Source: Diphasiastrum complanatum (taxonomy: Eukaryota > Streptophyta > Lycopodiopsida > Lycopodiales > Lycopodiaceae). Taken from it: a stretch of DNA of 64,000 bases. Location of the stretch: the NCBI GenBank assembly GCA_029204225.1, contig MU832047.1:1-64000 (forward strand), in the 5' to 3' direction. Below the pieces are notes generated by a model, which was given only the letters and a program-made list of their open reading frames with translations, was not told the origin of the DNA and ran no database searches. Positions within the stretch are counted from its first letter, which is position 1, and each line of letters begins with the position of its first letter. Made by a program: the position numbers and the translations under genes. Below, one piece after another: positions 10,835 through 20,524 of this stretch.

Positions 10835-10900
10835 AGTTGACTTAATGTATATGTATATACATTAAGTTTGTTGACTTAATGTATATGAATGTATAAAAAG
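10799..10900 (+). repeat. TTGTTGACTT direct repeats around a 26-bp palindrome
   Basis: TTGTTGACTT...ATGTATATGAATGTATAAA occurs at about 10799-10834 and 10867-10898. Between them CTTAATGTATAT (10841-10852) and ATATACATTAAG (10855-10866) are perfect inverted arms around GT. It sits at the deletion junction, just before the polypurine tract. Confidence 0.85.
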
Positions 10901-10913
10901 TAGACTCTACTTT

Positions 10914-11210
10914 AAGGGAGAGAGTTAGAATTAAAGTAGAATCACTGTGCTACTTCACTTGGATCCTATCAGTTGATAAGGATCAGTTGGCCTCGCCACA
11001 AGGCAAGTCGATGGGACACGCGTCCTGCCAACGACAACCTGGGTCATGCATGGGTTGCCTAAGTGAACAACTACATGTACAGTGTAATTTCATTTTGAGA
11101 AATACAGTTGCTATGTGAGTTTGATGTGGAGAGTGTTTTCTGTCTATGTCACTGTGTAGCATGATTTGTGTTCCTGTGCAAAGCAAATTCTAAGTGTTAT
11201 GACTTTGTTT
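10914..11210 (+). repeat. Polypurine tract and start of 3' LTR, copia A
   Basis: AAGGGAGAGAG (10914-10924) is followed by TTAGAATTAAAG; copia G has AGGGAGAGAG followed by TTAAAATAG at the same place. LTR sequence follows, but with no second copy its end cannot be fixed. A standard TG start is not visible in either copy. Confidence 0.6.
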
Positions 11211-11944
11211 TTTCTTTTGTAACATTGTAGCTATGGCGTTGTGCCAAGTTCAATACTGGATTGCAAGAGTTTGGTTTAAGGGTGTCATGCAATTCCTTCT
11301 ATGGAGTTATCTGCTACAATTTTTTATTTTTTCTCTTATTTCAAGTTTTGTCTTGTCAATTATGTCGTTTGTTGCTGCCTGTTTGTTTGTTCTATTGTCA
11401 TATGGTTTGGTGTGTTTTCTTTCGCAGCCGCACTACAGATGATCTTTCATCGACAATTTTAGTCTACTTCTATAGTTGGAGTATCACACAAATTGTCATT
11501 GGGATATATCTCTACATCTTTACCAATGATTTCAACAACTTTCAATAGGAACAAAAAGAGCAGTCAAGGGACTTCAACAACAAATGCTCAGTTTGGCAAC
11601 AAAAGGAGCATCTTATCAGACTGCAACCATGATCCAGCATAAGATCCATCTTCCCAACAAGATGGAATATCTGCAACAACACCACCACCGCCATCATCAA
11701 TAAGCAGTTAGTCTTACTTAAGCGATACAATATCCACGCTTTTCCAATTGTCTCACCCTGGCCATTATATCATCAATAAAGTGGTAGCTTGTACCAACGA
11801 AGGGCTCTCAAGTCATATGCGAAGGCATAAGCTATGTGCAAACCGACGCAGACAACAAGTGTTCCTACCAACACCAACAACGATGCTTTATTGGACAAAT
11901 GTACATTGAGCAATGCTCAAACTTAAAGTTGTTTCCAACTTTTC
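11211..11944. other. No gene seen between copia A and gypsy H
   Basis: T-rich sequence (11300-11540) then CA-rich sequence (11550-11940). Short open frames on both strands carry no family motif. This may be the rest of the copia A LTR plus gypsy H flank. Confidence 0.35.
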
Positions 11945-11956
11945 AAATACTACTTG

Positions 11957-12510
11957 CTAATAATTTCCAGTGAATTTTGGGTCACGGTCACTGACAATAT
12001 CGCAAGGCAGCCCGTACAGTCGAAAAAGCTTCTCAACAAACAGTTGAGCTAGTTCTGAAGCTTTAACAGAAGTTTTCGTTGGGATAAATTGAGCAAACTT
12101 CGTAAGTCTGTCAACAATGACCCAAACTGAATCGTGGCCCTTCCCTGTACGTGGAAGCCCGGCCACAAAATCCATAGATATCTTTCTCACTTTCCGGTAG
12201 GAATATCTAAAGGATGTAATAGGCCACTAGCTTTTAGCCTCTCCGCTTTATTTAACTAGCACTTAGTACATCTAAGTACATAGGCCTCTACCTGACTTTT
12301 CATCTTAGGCCAGCAAAATTGCCTTCGAACTAAGTCAAGTGTCCTTTGTATATCCGGATGTCCTGCGCATGGACTATCATGACACTCATGCAAGATTTGG
12401 GCCCTTATAGTGTCATTCTCTGGTACACACACCTTTCCTTTATGAAACAAAATCTTGTTTCGAATTAGAAAATCCGTTTCAGTCTTTCCCTTATTCGAGG
12501 AATCTTGCAA
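11957..12510 (-). pseudogene. Gypsy H integrase, partial
   Basis: From 12510 downward it shows the HHCC zinc-binding region (HECHDSPCAGHPDIQRT..., ending CTKC) and then, after a frame break near 12200-12250, the start of the catalytic core: ISMDFVAGLPRTGKGHDSVW, VDRLTKFAQFIPTK, FRLYGLPCDIVSDRDPKFTG. The first catalytic Asp (MDF) and second (SDRDPKF) are visible. The third catalytic residue and C-terminal tail, including any chromodomain, are cut off at 11957. Confidence 0.88.
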
Positions 12511-12540
12511 ACCTGAATCGACCCCTGAAAGTACTTGTTG

Positions 12541-13765
12541 TCAATACTTTCCAAAAAAAGGATTGGACTCATATAGTCCTTGAAGAGACTGAAACAACTC
12601 CGATTCTATAACAGTAAAGCACAATTGATTAGTAGCCGGTAACCGACTCAAAGCATCCGCTAGAGTATTTTGACTTCCTTTACAATAACGTATAGAAAAG
12701 TCAAAGATTTGCATCAGCTCAACCCATCTAGTTTGTCCCCCCTTTAAATCTGTAGCATCACAGAAATATCGAAGAGTCTGATGATCCATCAAAACTTCAA
12801 ATCTGGCTCCATACAAATAATGTCGTCAAATTTTCAAGGAATGAACAATTGCAAACAGTTCCTTCTCATAGGTACAATACCTAGACTGAGCATGATTGAG
12901 TTTCTTGCTTTCATAAGCCACAGGATGTCCATCCTGCATCAAAACAGCTCCCGTAGCATAATCACTGGCATCGGTCCTAACCACAAAAGTCTTATTAGGA
13001 TCGCCAATGATTAGTATTGGTGCCGAAGTGACACTTTTATTAAGCAACTCAAAATAATTATTCATATCCTCCGTCCACACCACTAGTGGACTCTTAGCCC
13101 TCCAGCTTAGCTTCTTATAGCCTTTCAAGGCCTGGGTAACGGGAAATGCCAATCGAGCAAATTGGGGGATATGCCGACGGAAAAATCCCACAAACTCCAA
13201 GAAAGACTTGATTTCCCGAACTGTGGTGAGAATAGGCCAATCAATAACCCTCTGGATACGATCGGCCTCAATCTCCACTCCTCGTTCGAAAATCTTATGC
13301 CCCAAGTAGGACAATTCCTTCACAAAAAAAGTCATACATAGACTCTTTGGCAAAGAGCTTTTCCCTTATTAGGATGTCCCAGACAATTCTAAGATGCTCT
13401 TTATGTTCTGCCAAAGTCTTATTGAGCACTAGGATATCATCTAAGAATACCACTATGAATCTTTTCAAATATGGCCTGAACAAATCGTTCATCATCTATT
13501 GGAAAGTTGTCGGTGCATTGGTCAAACCAAAATGCAACACCAAAAATTCGTAATGACCAAAGCGAGTTCAAAACCTGGTTTTTGGTATATCTTCTGCCTT
13601 AATGCGTATCTGATGGAATCCCGACCTTAGATCTATCTTGGTAAAGTAACTAGCACCACCAAGATAATCTATTAGGTCATCCATCCCCAGCAGTGGATAT
13701 CTATTCTTAACGGTTACCTTGTTCAATTTTTTTACTTTTAAAGCACTTAAGGTCATTAGGTCCAA
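12541..13765 (-). pseudogene. Gypsy H reverse transcriptase and RNase H
   Basis: RT begins mid-domain at [20 protein letters not shown] and continues [24 protein letters not shown] (catalytic FLDD box, near 13440), then LSYLGHKIF and KSFLEFVGFFRRHIPQFA. RNase H follows: VVRTDASDYATGAVLMQ, YCTYEKELFAIVHSL, then VLMDHQTLRYF and QNTLADALSRLP. Frame breaks at about 13568, 13295-13353 and 12820 show decay. The N-terminal RT and all of the protease are missing. Confidence 0.9.
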
Positions 13766-13835
13766 AGACTAAATAACTAAGGACAAAATACATCCATCTC
13801 ATTACTTCGAGATAGATTACCTGAGGTAGAAGCTG

Positions 13836-14727
13836 GTTATTTGACGTAATTTCGTGCAAGGTGACCCTCGCCATTGCACTTGAAGCACGGGTTCTTCTTA
13901 CGAGCTTCAGCTTTATCAATGCCACCTTGATGGTTTTAAAAGTTTTTTTTGGTTTTCTTAAGATTGTTGGAATTGGGATGTGTTTCACTAACAGCTTCCC
14001 TATCCCCCCTCTTAAATTGAAAACCTTTTTTCTGCTCATTAGGCTGTTGACCTCTAGGTGGCTTAGGTGTGTCATCAAAGTATTTTGCAGTCCTAATAGC
14101 ATCTTCTAGGGTCTTTGGATGGTTCCTACGAGCATCCACTTGATAATCTTTTGGTAACCCATCAATGAACATTAACATTTGTACCTTAGGCGGAATGTCA
14201 CTATAAAGTGGATTCAGATACTCATGAAAATCTTGAATAAATTGTTTCAAACCTTTATTCATTGATAAATGACTCAACTTTTGAAAGTGTTCAAAGTCAT
14301 CTAAAAGTGGTAGGAAGTCATCCCTAAAAACTATGCAAAAATCTTCCCATGAACAAGGTTGATTGCCTTTTGCAACTAGGTCATCCCACCATACTAAGGC
14401 TCTTCCCTCAAGAAACATAGTAACAGTGGATAACTTTTCACATTCAGGGAATTGGTCCATGGCAAAGTATTCGTTCCAAACATTTAGCCAAGAATTTACC
14501 ACTTGTAAGTTCCTATCTTTCTTCTCCCCCTTAAACACTTTTACGGGAGGTGGAACTACATGCTTCTTCTGATTGGCTAACCTAGACTCTAAGTCTTGGT
14601 TTCTTTGATTAGTTTCAAGAAGCTGCTTATTAGTGGCTTGAATTTGTTGGTATAAAAGTTCAAGAGCTTGTCCCACATTGGATGGGTTTGATAGATCAAA
14701 TGTTGGGTTTTCATTGGTTTGATCCAT
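13836..14727 (-). pseudogene. Gypsy H gag
   Basis: The open frame starts MDQTNENPTFDLSNPSNVGQ and has the retrotransposon gag core (EYFAMDQFPECEKLSTVTMF, ALVWWDDLVA, FRDDFLP, FIQDFHEYLNPLYSDIP). A frameshift near 13940 interrupts it before a CCHC-type knuckle PCFKCNGEGHLARNYVK, in which the last Cys is Tyr, and a stop. The start is supported by length and an upstream non-coding leader. Capsid/RNA-packaging role by family. Confidence 0.88.
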
Positions 14728-14764
14728 TAGGGTTCATATTGTTTCTAGCTTCTTAAATTGACAA

Positions 14765-14840
14765 TCCCACTAGTGAGTAAGCTATGCTCCCCATGTGGAT
14801 GACTCTCCCTAGTGAGTGAGCTATGCTCCCCCTATCTCCT
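14765..14840. repeat. Short direct repeat in the gypsy H leader
   Basis: CTAGTGAGTAAGCTATGCTCCCC (first bases near 14770) recurs as CTAGTGAGTGAGCTATGCTC near 14809, about 39 bases later, upstream of gag. Possibly leader duplication. Confidence 0.75.
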
Positions 14841-15029
14841 TTATTGGATAATTGTTTTTCTTTGTGGACGAGCTTTGTTGCCCTTGGAAGAAAAGTCTCC
14901 CTATATGGATGAGCACCAAGATTGCTCCTGACCTGTCTCTGCAAAAGGTGACAACAAGTTTGTTACAAGAATAAGTAAGAAGGAAAAGCTTATTAACATT
15001 GAATTCGAAAACAGTCGCTCTCTATTCGA

Positions 15030-15538
15030 ATAAGCAACAGCTCCCGAAGAAGAAATCTTCGAAGGACAAGAAGACAAAAGCTGAGCAAATTGATTTAGAC
15101 CAACAATCACAACAACACAATCGACAACATCAAAAGCCTAAGACCTAACTCTTCTGTAAGTATTGCAAAAAAACCAACTACAACATCAAGGATTGTCGAG
15201 TTTTCAAGCACAACGAAGCAAAGAAGAAGATGCAGCAGGATGGAGGATCTGATTATGTCCATGAAGACCCAACTCTGCTAATGATACAAGACAAACCCAT
15301 TAGAGGAGCCATGGATTGGTACCTCAATTCTGGTGCTTCTCAGCACATGACTTCATGTAAGTCCTTATTTGAAGACCTCACACCAGTAGATTCGAAGTAT
15401 GTCTATTTTAGTGACTCAAGTGCACTGCAGATTGAAGGCAAAAGATCTATTCGTCTTTATCTTTCCAAGTCACAGTTCACTTTAGTACTTTTCAGTAACT
15501 GCACCATTTCACGCTCGTTGCCCACACAATCATTGTAA
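15030..15538 (+). pseudogene. Copia gag-protease fragment (alpha-like)
   Basis: It reads KKKSSKDKKTKAEQI, a stop, then a knuckle LFCKYCKKTNYNIKDCRVF in which the His is Asn, then a protease with DWYLNSGASQHMTS: the catalytic Asp of DSG is Asn. It ends near a stop at 15536. Similar to the gag-protease part of copia B (31900-32300). The upstream gag and downstream pol are absent; it abuts the leader side of gypsy H. Confidence 0.82.
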
Positions 15539-16206
15539 CTGTTCCATGTATACATTCATAACGGCAACTCACAACACAATAACTGTGGATGAATAGATGC
15601 AAGTGATACCTGTAAAGCTCTTCTCCTCTTGCTATCACATGGCATAGCTTGGGGGATAGATCCAGGAGGATTCTCCAGGAGGGATCTAAGATTGGTTGGG
15701 CGGTTTTGCTCCATAGTCTCTCTTGTGTTCTCCTATCCTCATCTTAGGGGTTTTTCCTAGTGGTCTTTACACTCTTGAGCATTCTAACTCAGCCTTTTAG
15801 AGATTTATTTTAGAGCTGCTATTGCACTACTACTTATCAACAGAGTTCCTTATTTTAGACTTATTCTCAGTTACTCAAAGATAGCCTAGAATGCGCAATT
15901 TCTATTTGCTATTGTCTTGTGCTCATTAGCATCTAATCTTGTTTTTCTGAATCAATACTATTTTCTTATTGCGTTCAGTTTGTGTCAGAATGCATGCATC
16001 TCTTTATTGTTTTTGTAACTGATAGAAATTGTCTGAGAATTCAATACTTTATGTTTGGCTACGTAATCACTTAGTATCTAGCAAAAGTTAGTTGCTAAAG
16101 ATTGAACGTAATTTCCATCACTATTGCTTTGTTCAATTTTTGATAGGCGTAGTCATGCATTGGAAGTAGGAAGTTTCCGCATTCTATTACTCACCTATTT
16201 CCAACA
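15539..16206 (+). repeat. 5' LTR region of copia alpha-2
   Basis: It ends TTTCCAACA directly before two primer-site copies. The right two thirds align with 4900-5450. The block 15620-15775 matches 3945-4095. The left boundary is unclear and may include unrelated LTR debris. Confidence 0.55.
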
Positions 16207-16239
16207 TGGTATCAGAGCTTACCTACATGGTATCAGAGC
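16207..16239 (+). other. Duplicated primer binding site, alpha-2
   Basis: TGGTATCAGAGC occurs twice, at 16207-16218 and 16228-16239, each preceded by ACA. The first follows the LTR end. Confidence 0.85.
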
Positions 16240-16433
16240 GTTGATTCTTCTTCAGAGCCTAATACTATTTTGATATTAGAGTGAAAAGCTCTAATACTTG
16301 GTATCTTTTGTGATATCAAATTGATATCATATTCTTCAGTTCCTTTCATCCTTTCAGTATCAGAGAATTGATTTCTTGTTGTTGGCATCACTACATCTTA
16401 GCATCATCGATACAATCGACAGACTAAGTTCCA

Positions 16434-16858
16434 GACGGATTCTCAAAGTAAAGCTGGTCTTATTGCAGACAAGCTGAATGGATCCAATTATCATTTGTGG
16501 AAATTTAAGATGAAGACCTTGCTAATCGCCAACGAGTTATGGGATGTTGTTACAGATTTCGAAGTAAAACTTGAAGATGACACAAAAGACGCAAAATGGA
16601 AATCGGAGGACGGTAAAGCTTTTGCACTTATTATCCTCAATATATTAGATACTCAAATTGGCCACATAGCTAAAGCTAAAACTTCGAAAGAAGTTTGGGA
16701 CATCCTGAGCTCATTATACGATGTGAGAGACGTAACTACCAAGTTACATCTTCGAAGGAAATTCTTCACACTCAAGATATCAAATGGTGATTCTCTTCAG
16801 AGTCACATTAACCAGTTTAAGAATCTCTTGCAACAAATGGACGTTGTCGGATCAGTCA
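16434..16858 (+). pseudogene. Copia alpha-2 gag, cut by the C1 LTR
   Basis: It matches the alpha gag, but the start codon is ACG (16434). It runs open through NYHLWKFKMKTLLIANELWD, LRRKFFTLKIS and FKNLLQQMDVVGSV, then is interrupted at 16858/16859 by an LTR beginning TGAAGAAACT. The remaining codons to 16908 are LTR sequence. The 3' half of gag was not found elsewhere in the window. Confidence 0.88.
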
Positions 16859-17996
16859 TGAAGAAACTAAGAGTTTTTATCTTTCAAAGCCTTAGCATTT
16901 TTCCTTAGTTTTTTCCTTTTCTTTTTTTCTTGACTATTGCATTTTGAACTATGTTTCCACATTCTACATTTTTGAACTGTTTCGTCGCACAATTCACATT
17001 TTTTAGTCATGAGAAAAATGCCTCACTAAGTCTAAAACACTTAGAAAAAAACTCTGGCCAATTTTCCCGACATTGTTTCATTTTTCGCTTTTCGAAAAAA
17101 TGCGAGTGGCCTTCAAAATGCCTTAGAAAACTTTTTAGGCCTACTGTCGAGTTTTTTCGCTTTTTCGCCCTTTGGAAAAAAGTGACACTGTCACATTTTT
17201 TGCCTTTCGAAAAAAAGCGACACTGTCTCTAATGCCTTAAAAATGTTTTTAGGCCTACTGTCGGGTTTTTTGATTTTTCGCCCTTCGAAAAAACTCGACA
17301 CTATCCGATTTTTCGCCTTTCGGAAAAAAGAGAAACTGTCGCCAAATGCCTTCCGGATAAAAGCGAAGGTGCCCTTAAAAAAGTGACACTACCCTTGAAA
17401 AAGAGACATTGCCCTTGAAAAGACAACACTGCCCTTAAAATTGTGAAAGTGTCTTTTGGGATAATGCGAAGGTTTGTGGCGTGAAGGTAGGGTGTAGTAA
17501 CGGGCAGAAGGCAACAAAGACAACGACGGGAAACTAGAATTAGCTTTGATTAAGCCTAATGCATTTCTTTGGATTAGATCTTTTATCTTAATCAGTTCCC
17601 TGGATTGATCACATAAGAATGAGAGATAGCTCCAGACAGATTAGCAGTAGCTAGTCATATTATTTGTGAGAGAACATCTCTCTTGTGCCAATGCACTGAT
17701 CTGGAAAACAGACAGTGCTCAAGAAAATATTGTAAATTCAGCTATGAATATAGAAGCAATTTTCTCAATGCTCTATTCTGTGATGTGTATGATTCGCAAT
17801 ATTGGAATGCATGCTAGCAGTAGATATCTTTCTACTGTTGTTTTACTCAACATCATCTGCTGTTCACAGGTTTAATTTAACAACAGATCGTCAGAAGCGA
17901 TTTGGGACTTGGAAGAGAATTAGACTGCAGTCAGTAGCAATAGCTACTCCTACCAAGTCGGCTCTATCTGGCCTTCATCCTCGAGAATTTCCATCA
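16859..17996 (+). repeat. LTR of copia C1 (1138 bp)
   Basis: It runs from TGAAGAAACTAAGAG to GAATTTCCATCA, followed one base later by the primer site. It aligns along its length with 38225-39381 (1157 bp), and its last third with 51819-52180. Its left half (about 17000-17450) is packed with TTTTCGC/GCGAAAA inverted repeats and a duplicated block of about 118 bp. Confidence 0.85.
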
Positions 17997-17997
17997 G

Positions 17998-18008
17998 TGG
18001 TATTAGAC
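17998..18008 (+). other. Primer binding site, copia C1
   Basis: TGGTATTAGAC, a two-mismatch form of the copia site TGGTATCAGAG. Further GATATCAGAG-like copies follow near 18045 and 18085. Confidence 0.65.
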
Positions 18009-18155
18009 CGTCTGACGTTTCAGATATCCAGCAGTGATATTAGAGCGTTTGACGTTCCAAATACTGAGTAGAGTTTCCATCAGTGATATCAGAGCCCGAG
18101 AAGCTCTATCAGAGTCGGCAGCTCTAGTAAGAGTTCCGTCTGATTCTTTCAGGCT

Positions 18156-19056
18156 ATGGGATCCATTAGCAGCATTCAATCAAATATATGCACGATCCTT
18201 GACTCTTCAGGATCAAACTTCCTAGCATAGAAGGTGAAGACTTCTCTCATACTGAAAGGAGAAGGTCTATGGCCCTGGGTTGATGGCATAGAAGAGATTC
18301 CCACAACCACTGTCAAGGAGCCACGAGAATGGAGAGAAAGAAATGACAAGGCAGTAGCCATCCTATCTTTCTCCATCGAAGACAGCTTGAGACTTGATCT
18401 AGCCACACTCTCCAATGCAAGAGAAATGTGGGATACTTTGCTAACCAGATTTCAAACGAAATCACGATGCCAAATTATGCTTCTTGAAAATCAGCTGACT
18501 AGTCTGAGATGGGATGGTAAAGACCTCACCTCCTTTATCAGAAAATTGAAGTACCTGTTCCTTTCCTTACACAATTTCAAACAGAGAATGCAGTCTCAAC
18601 AGAGAAGCAACTCACATATATGTTGTGAGCTCTACCAAGATCATTTTAGACGACCCAAACATTGCTTGCCAAAGATCCACAGATGACCCTTGAGAAGGCT
18701 GTAATCAAGATCAGAAAAGAGGTGAAGCCCGTGAACAACTTGATGACAAAGATAGCTCTAATCAAGCTCTCTAAAGCAATAGAGAGAAGCAAAAGGAGAA
18801 TTTCAAGCCGAAGAGGGAGTCAAACCAAAAACAAGATCGGAAGCAACAATCAGAGGAAGCTAAAGAAAACAAATGGAAGAGCATAAATAAGCCGAGACAA
18901 CAAGATGGTGAGAAGAAGACTTGCATGAGATGCACACGAGAAGGCTACATTGTTGATAAGTGCTGGCTAAACCCAAAGATAGAATGCATCCACTATCACA
19001 TGAAGGGTCACGCAGCCGTTGACTGCAACCAAAATCCCAAAAACAAGAAATCTTAG
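18156..19056 (+). pseudogene. Copia C1 gag with two zinc knuckles
   Basis: It starts MGSISSIQSNICTILDSSGSN and has a stop near 18223, then the UBN2 block (EGLWPWVDGIEEIP, WRERNDKAVAILSFSIEDSL, EMWDTLLTRFQTKS). After frame breaks near 18600-18660 it continues DPQMTLEKAVIKIRKE, a Lys/Arg-rich linker, then two knuckles: CMRCTREGYIVDKCW (His replaced by Tyr) and CIHYHMKGHAAVDC (second Cys replaced by Tyr). It ends at a stop at 19054-19056. The 52.2-kb copy shows the same start, also with an early stop. Confidence 0.8.
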
Positions 19057-19231
19057 AGCAGACAGAAGAGCAACAATAGCTCATCTTGACTACTTCATAT
19101 TGCATGAAATACATCCGATGACCATCTTCTTATCTTACAACTGACTCTCTTCCATCGAACTCTTCAACCGAATCTTCACTAAGGAGCTCAAATCGAGTCT
19201 CCTCGACCGAGAGGTTCAACCGAAGTTTTTA
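19057..19231 (+). other. C1 internal sequence left of the copia E insertion
   Basis: Non-coding or decayed C1 sequence. It ends in TTTTT (19227-19231), which also occurs just right of copia E (27768-27772), consistent with a 5-bp target duplication. Confidence 0.55.
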
Positions 19232-19884
19232 GTGAAGGATTTCAGATCATTCAAGATCCAATCCATGTCCCAAATCTTTGGTTACAATAAGGAGCAAACC
19301 AACAATCCTTCCAATGTAGAAAAATCAGCATCTACATACAAAATGAGATGCAAACTCTAAGAGATATTGATCAAACATGAACCAAAACATAAAATATGTT
19401 TGCTGTCCGTACAATTACAGTACCCTACTGTATTTCACACGTGTGGAACCGAAAATAGCAATAAATGATCATTCTACACATAGAATTGCATGATAACACC
19501 AAGATAGTGCACCAATGAGTAGTAGAACCCAAAGAGAACCATGTACAATGATGAAATGAGAGATAGAAGCGAGAAGATATGTCTCTCCACGAGTTACATC
19601 CTTTTATAGAGTTTTCAAACCCTATTTGGCCACTTGGCTTTCCCTCCAAAATGTAAACCCTACTATTTTTGGGTCTAGATTCAATGTACCCAAAGTTCAA
19701 ATTTGAATCTCTCTCAAACTTGACTACCAACTTTCCCACACTTTCCAAAAGTGTTTATTGAATGTATTTTAAACTAATATAACTTCAAAAAGTTTATCTC
19801 TAAGTCTAAAATGAGTTTTGGCCTCTTATTGACAATTTACCAAAATGTGACTAAACTAGACTAAACTAGTTGAAATCTCTCACA
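19232..19884 (-). repeat. 3' LTR of copia E (653 bp)
   Basis: Reading down the minus strand it begins TGTGAGAGATTTCAAC. The terminal dinucleotide at the other end is mutated (forward AGTGAAGG against TGCGAAGG in the 5' LTR). About ten differences from the 5' LTR were noticed by eye. It contains a CACACGTGTG palindrome near 19437-19446. Confidence 0.9.
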
Positions 19885-19897
19885 CTCCCTCTTCAAC
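19885..19897 (-). other. Polypurine tract, copia E
   Basis: The forward strand has CTCCCTCTTCAAC; on the element strand this is GTTGAAGAGGGAG immediately before the LTR start TGTGAGAG. Confidence 0.85.
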
Positions 19898-20524
19898 TAG
19901 TTTTTGCATAGTTTTGACAATAGAACTTTGATCCAACTTTAGAATGATCTCCATCCTAATTATAGATCTTCTTTCTAAGGTTCTAAAGTATCTTTCATAA
20001 TTGATATAGAGAATAGTGTCCAAATTGGATGCTTCACTATTTCTTACATCAATTTTACACATCAAGATATAACTAGAACATGAAGAACCAAATAGAATGT
20101 GAATGAAATGATTCCTCCATGTTTGTCTCCTCCAACTTTGTCCTTTCTTGATATGTCTCCACCATAAAACTCCATGAATGAGCCTCCATCTCCATCTTGC
20201 CACAAGATATCATCAACACTTGATGACTTGGCCATGAATGAGTGACATAATGAACCTCCAATAGCTTCATTTCCATCAGCAAAACCAGCCAAGAATGCTA
20301 GTACAACTCCAACAATAAGATATTGCAAGACAATGTAGCTAGTTTGTCCATGTCTTGACAATTTGCACACATCCACATGAAATAGCTCAAACATGAGATA
20401 AAACAATAAAGTAAACTCGAACAGCACTTCCTTGCTGCTCCTTTGACCTTACTTGAGTCTTCAATAAGCTGCAAAAATAGATCCATAACATCTTTTCCAA
20501 TTACCTCTCCTTTGATGCTCTTGA
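19898..20524 (-). other. Copia E tail without recognisable gene
   Basis: Between the 587-codon frame and the polypurine tract. Open stretches of up to about 120 codons exist on the minus strand, but none shows RNase H motifs or other known domains. Confidence 0.5.

Larger units (their letters stand above)
9055..10923 (+). mobile_element. Copia A, internally deleted
   Basis: Plus-strand copia remnant: leader (9055-9440), gag, zinc knuckle, protease and GAG-pre segment, then a jump to a repeat-rich tail and the polypurine tract. Nearly all integrase, reverse transcriptase and RNase H are gone. Leader, gag and protease resemble copia G (minus strand, 53603-57640), so the two are one family. A 5' LTR was not found. 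Confidence 0.85.
11945..14760 (-). mobile_element. Gypsy H, deleted and truncated
   Basis: Minus-strand Ty3/gypsy element in standard order gag, (protease lost), reverse transcriptase, RNase H, integrase. It breaks off inside integrase at 11957. No LTR was recognised at either end. Gag runs into RT across a deletion near 13770-13835. Confidence 0.85.
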
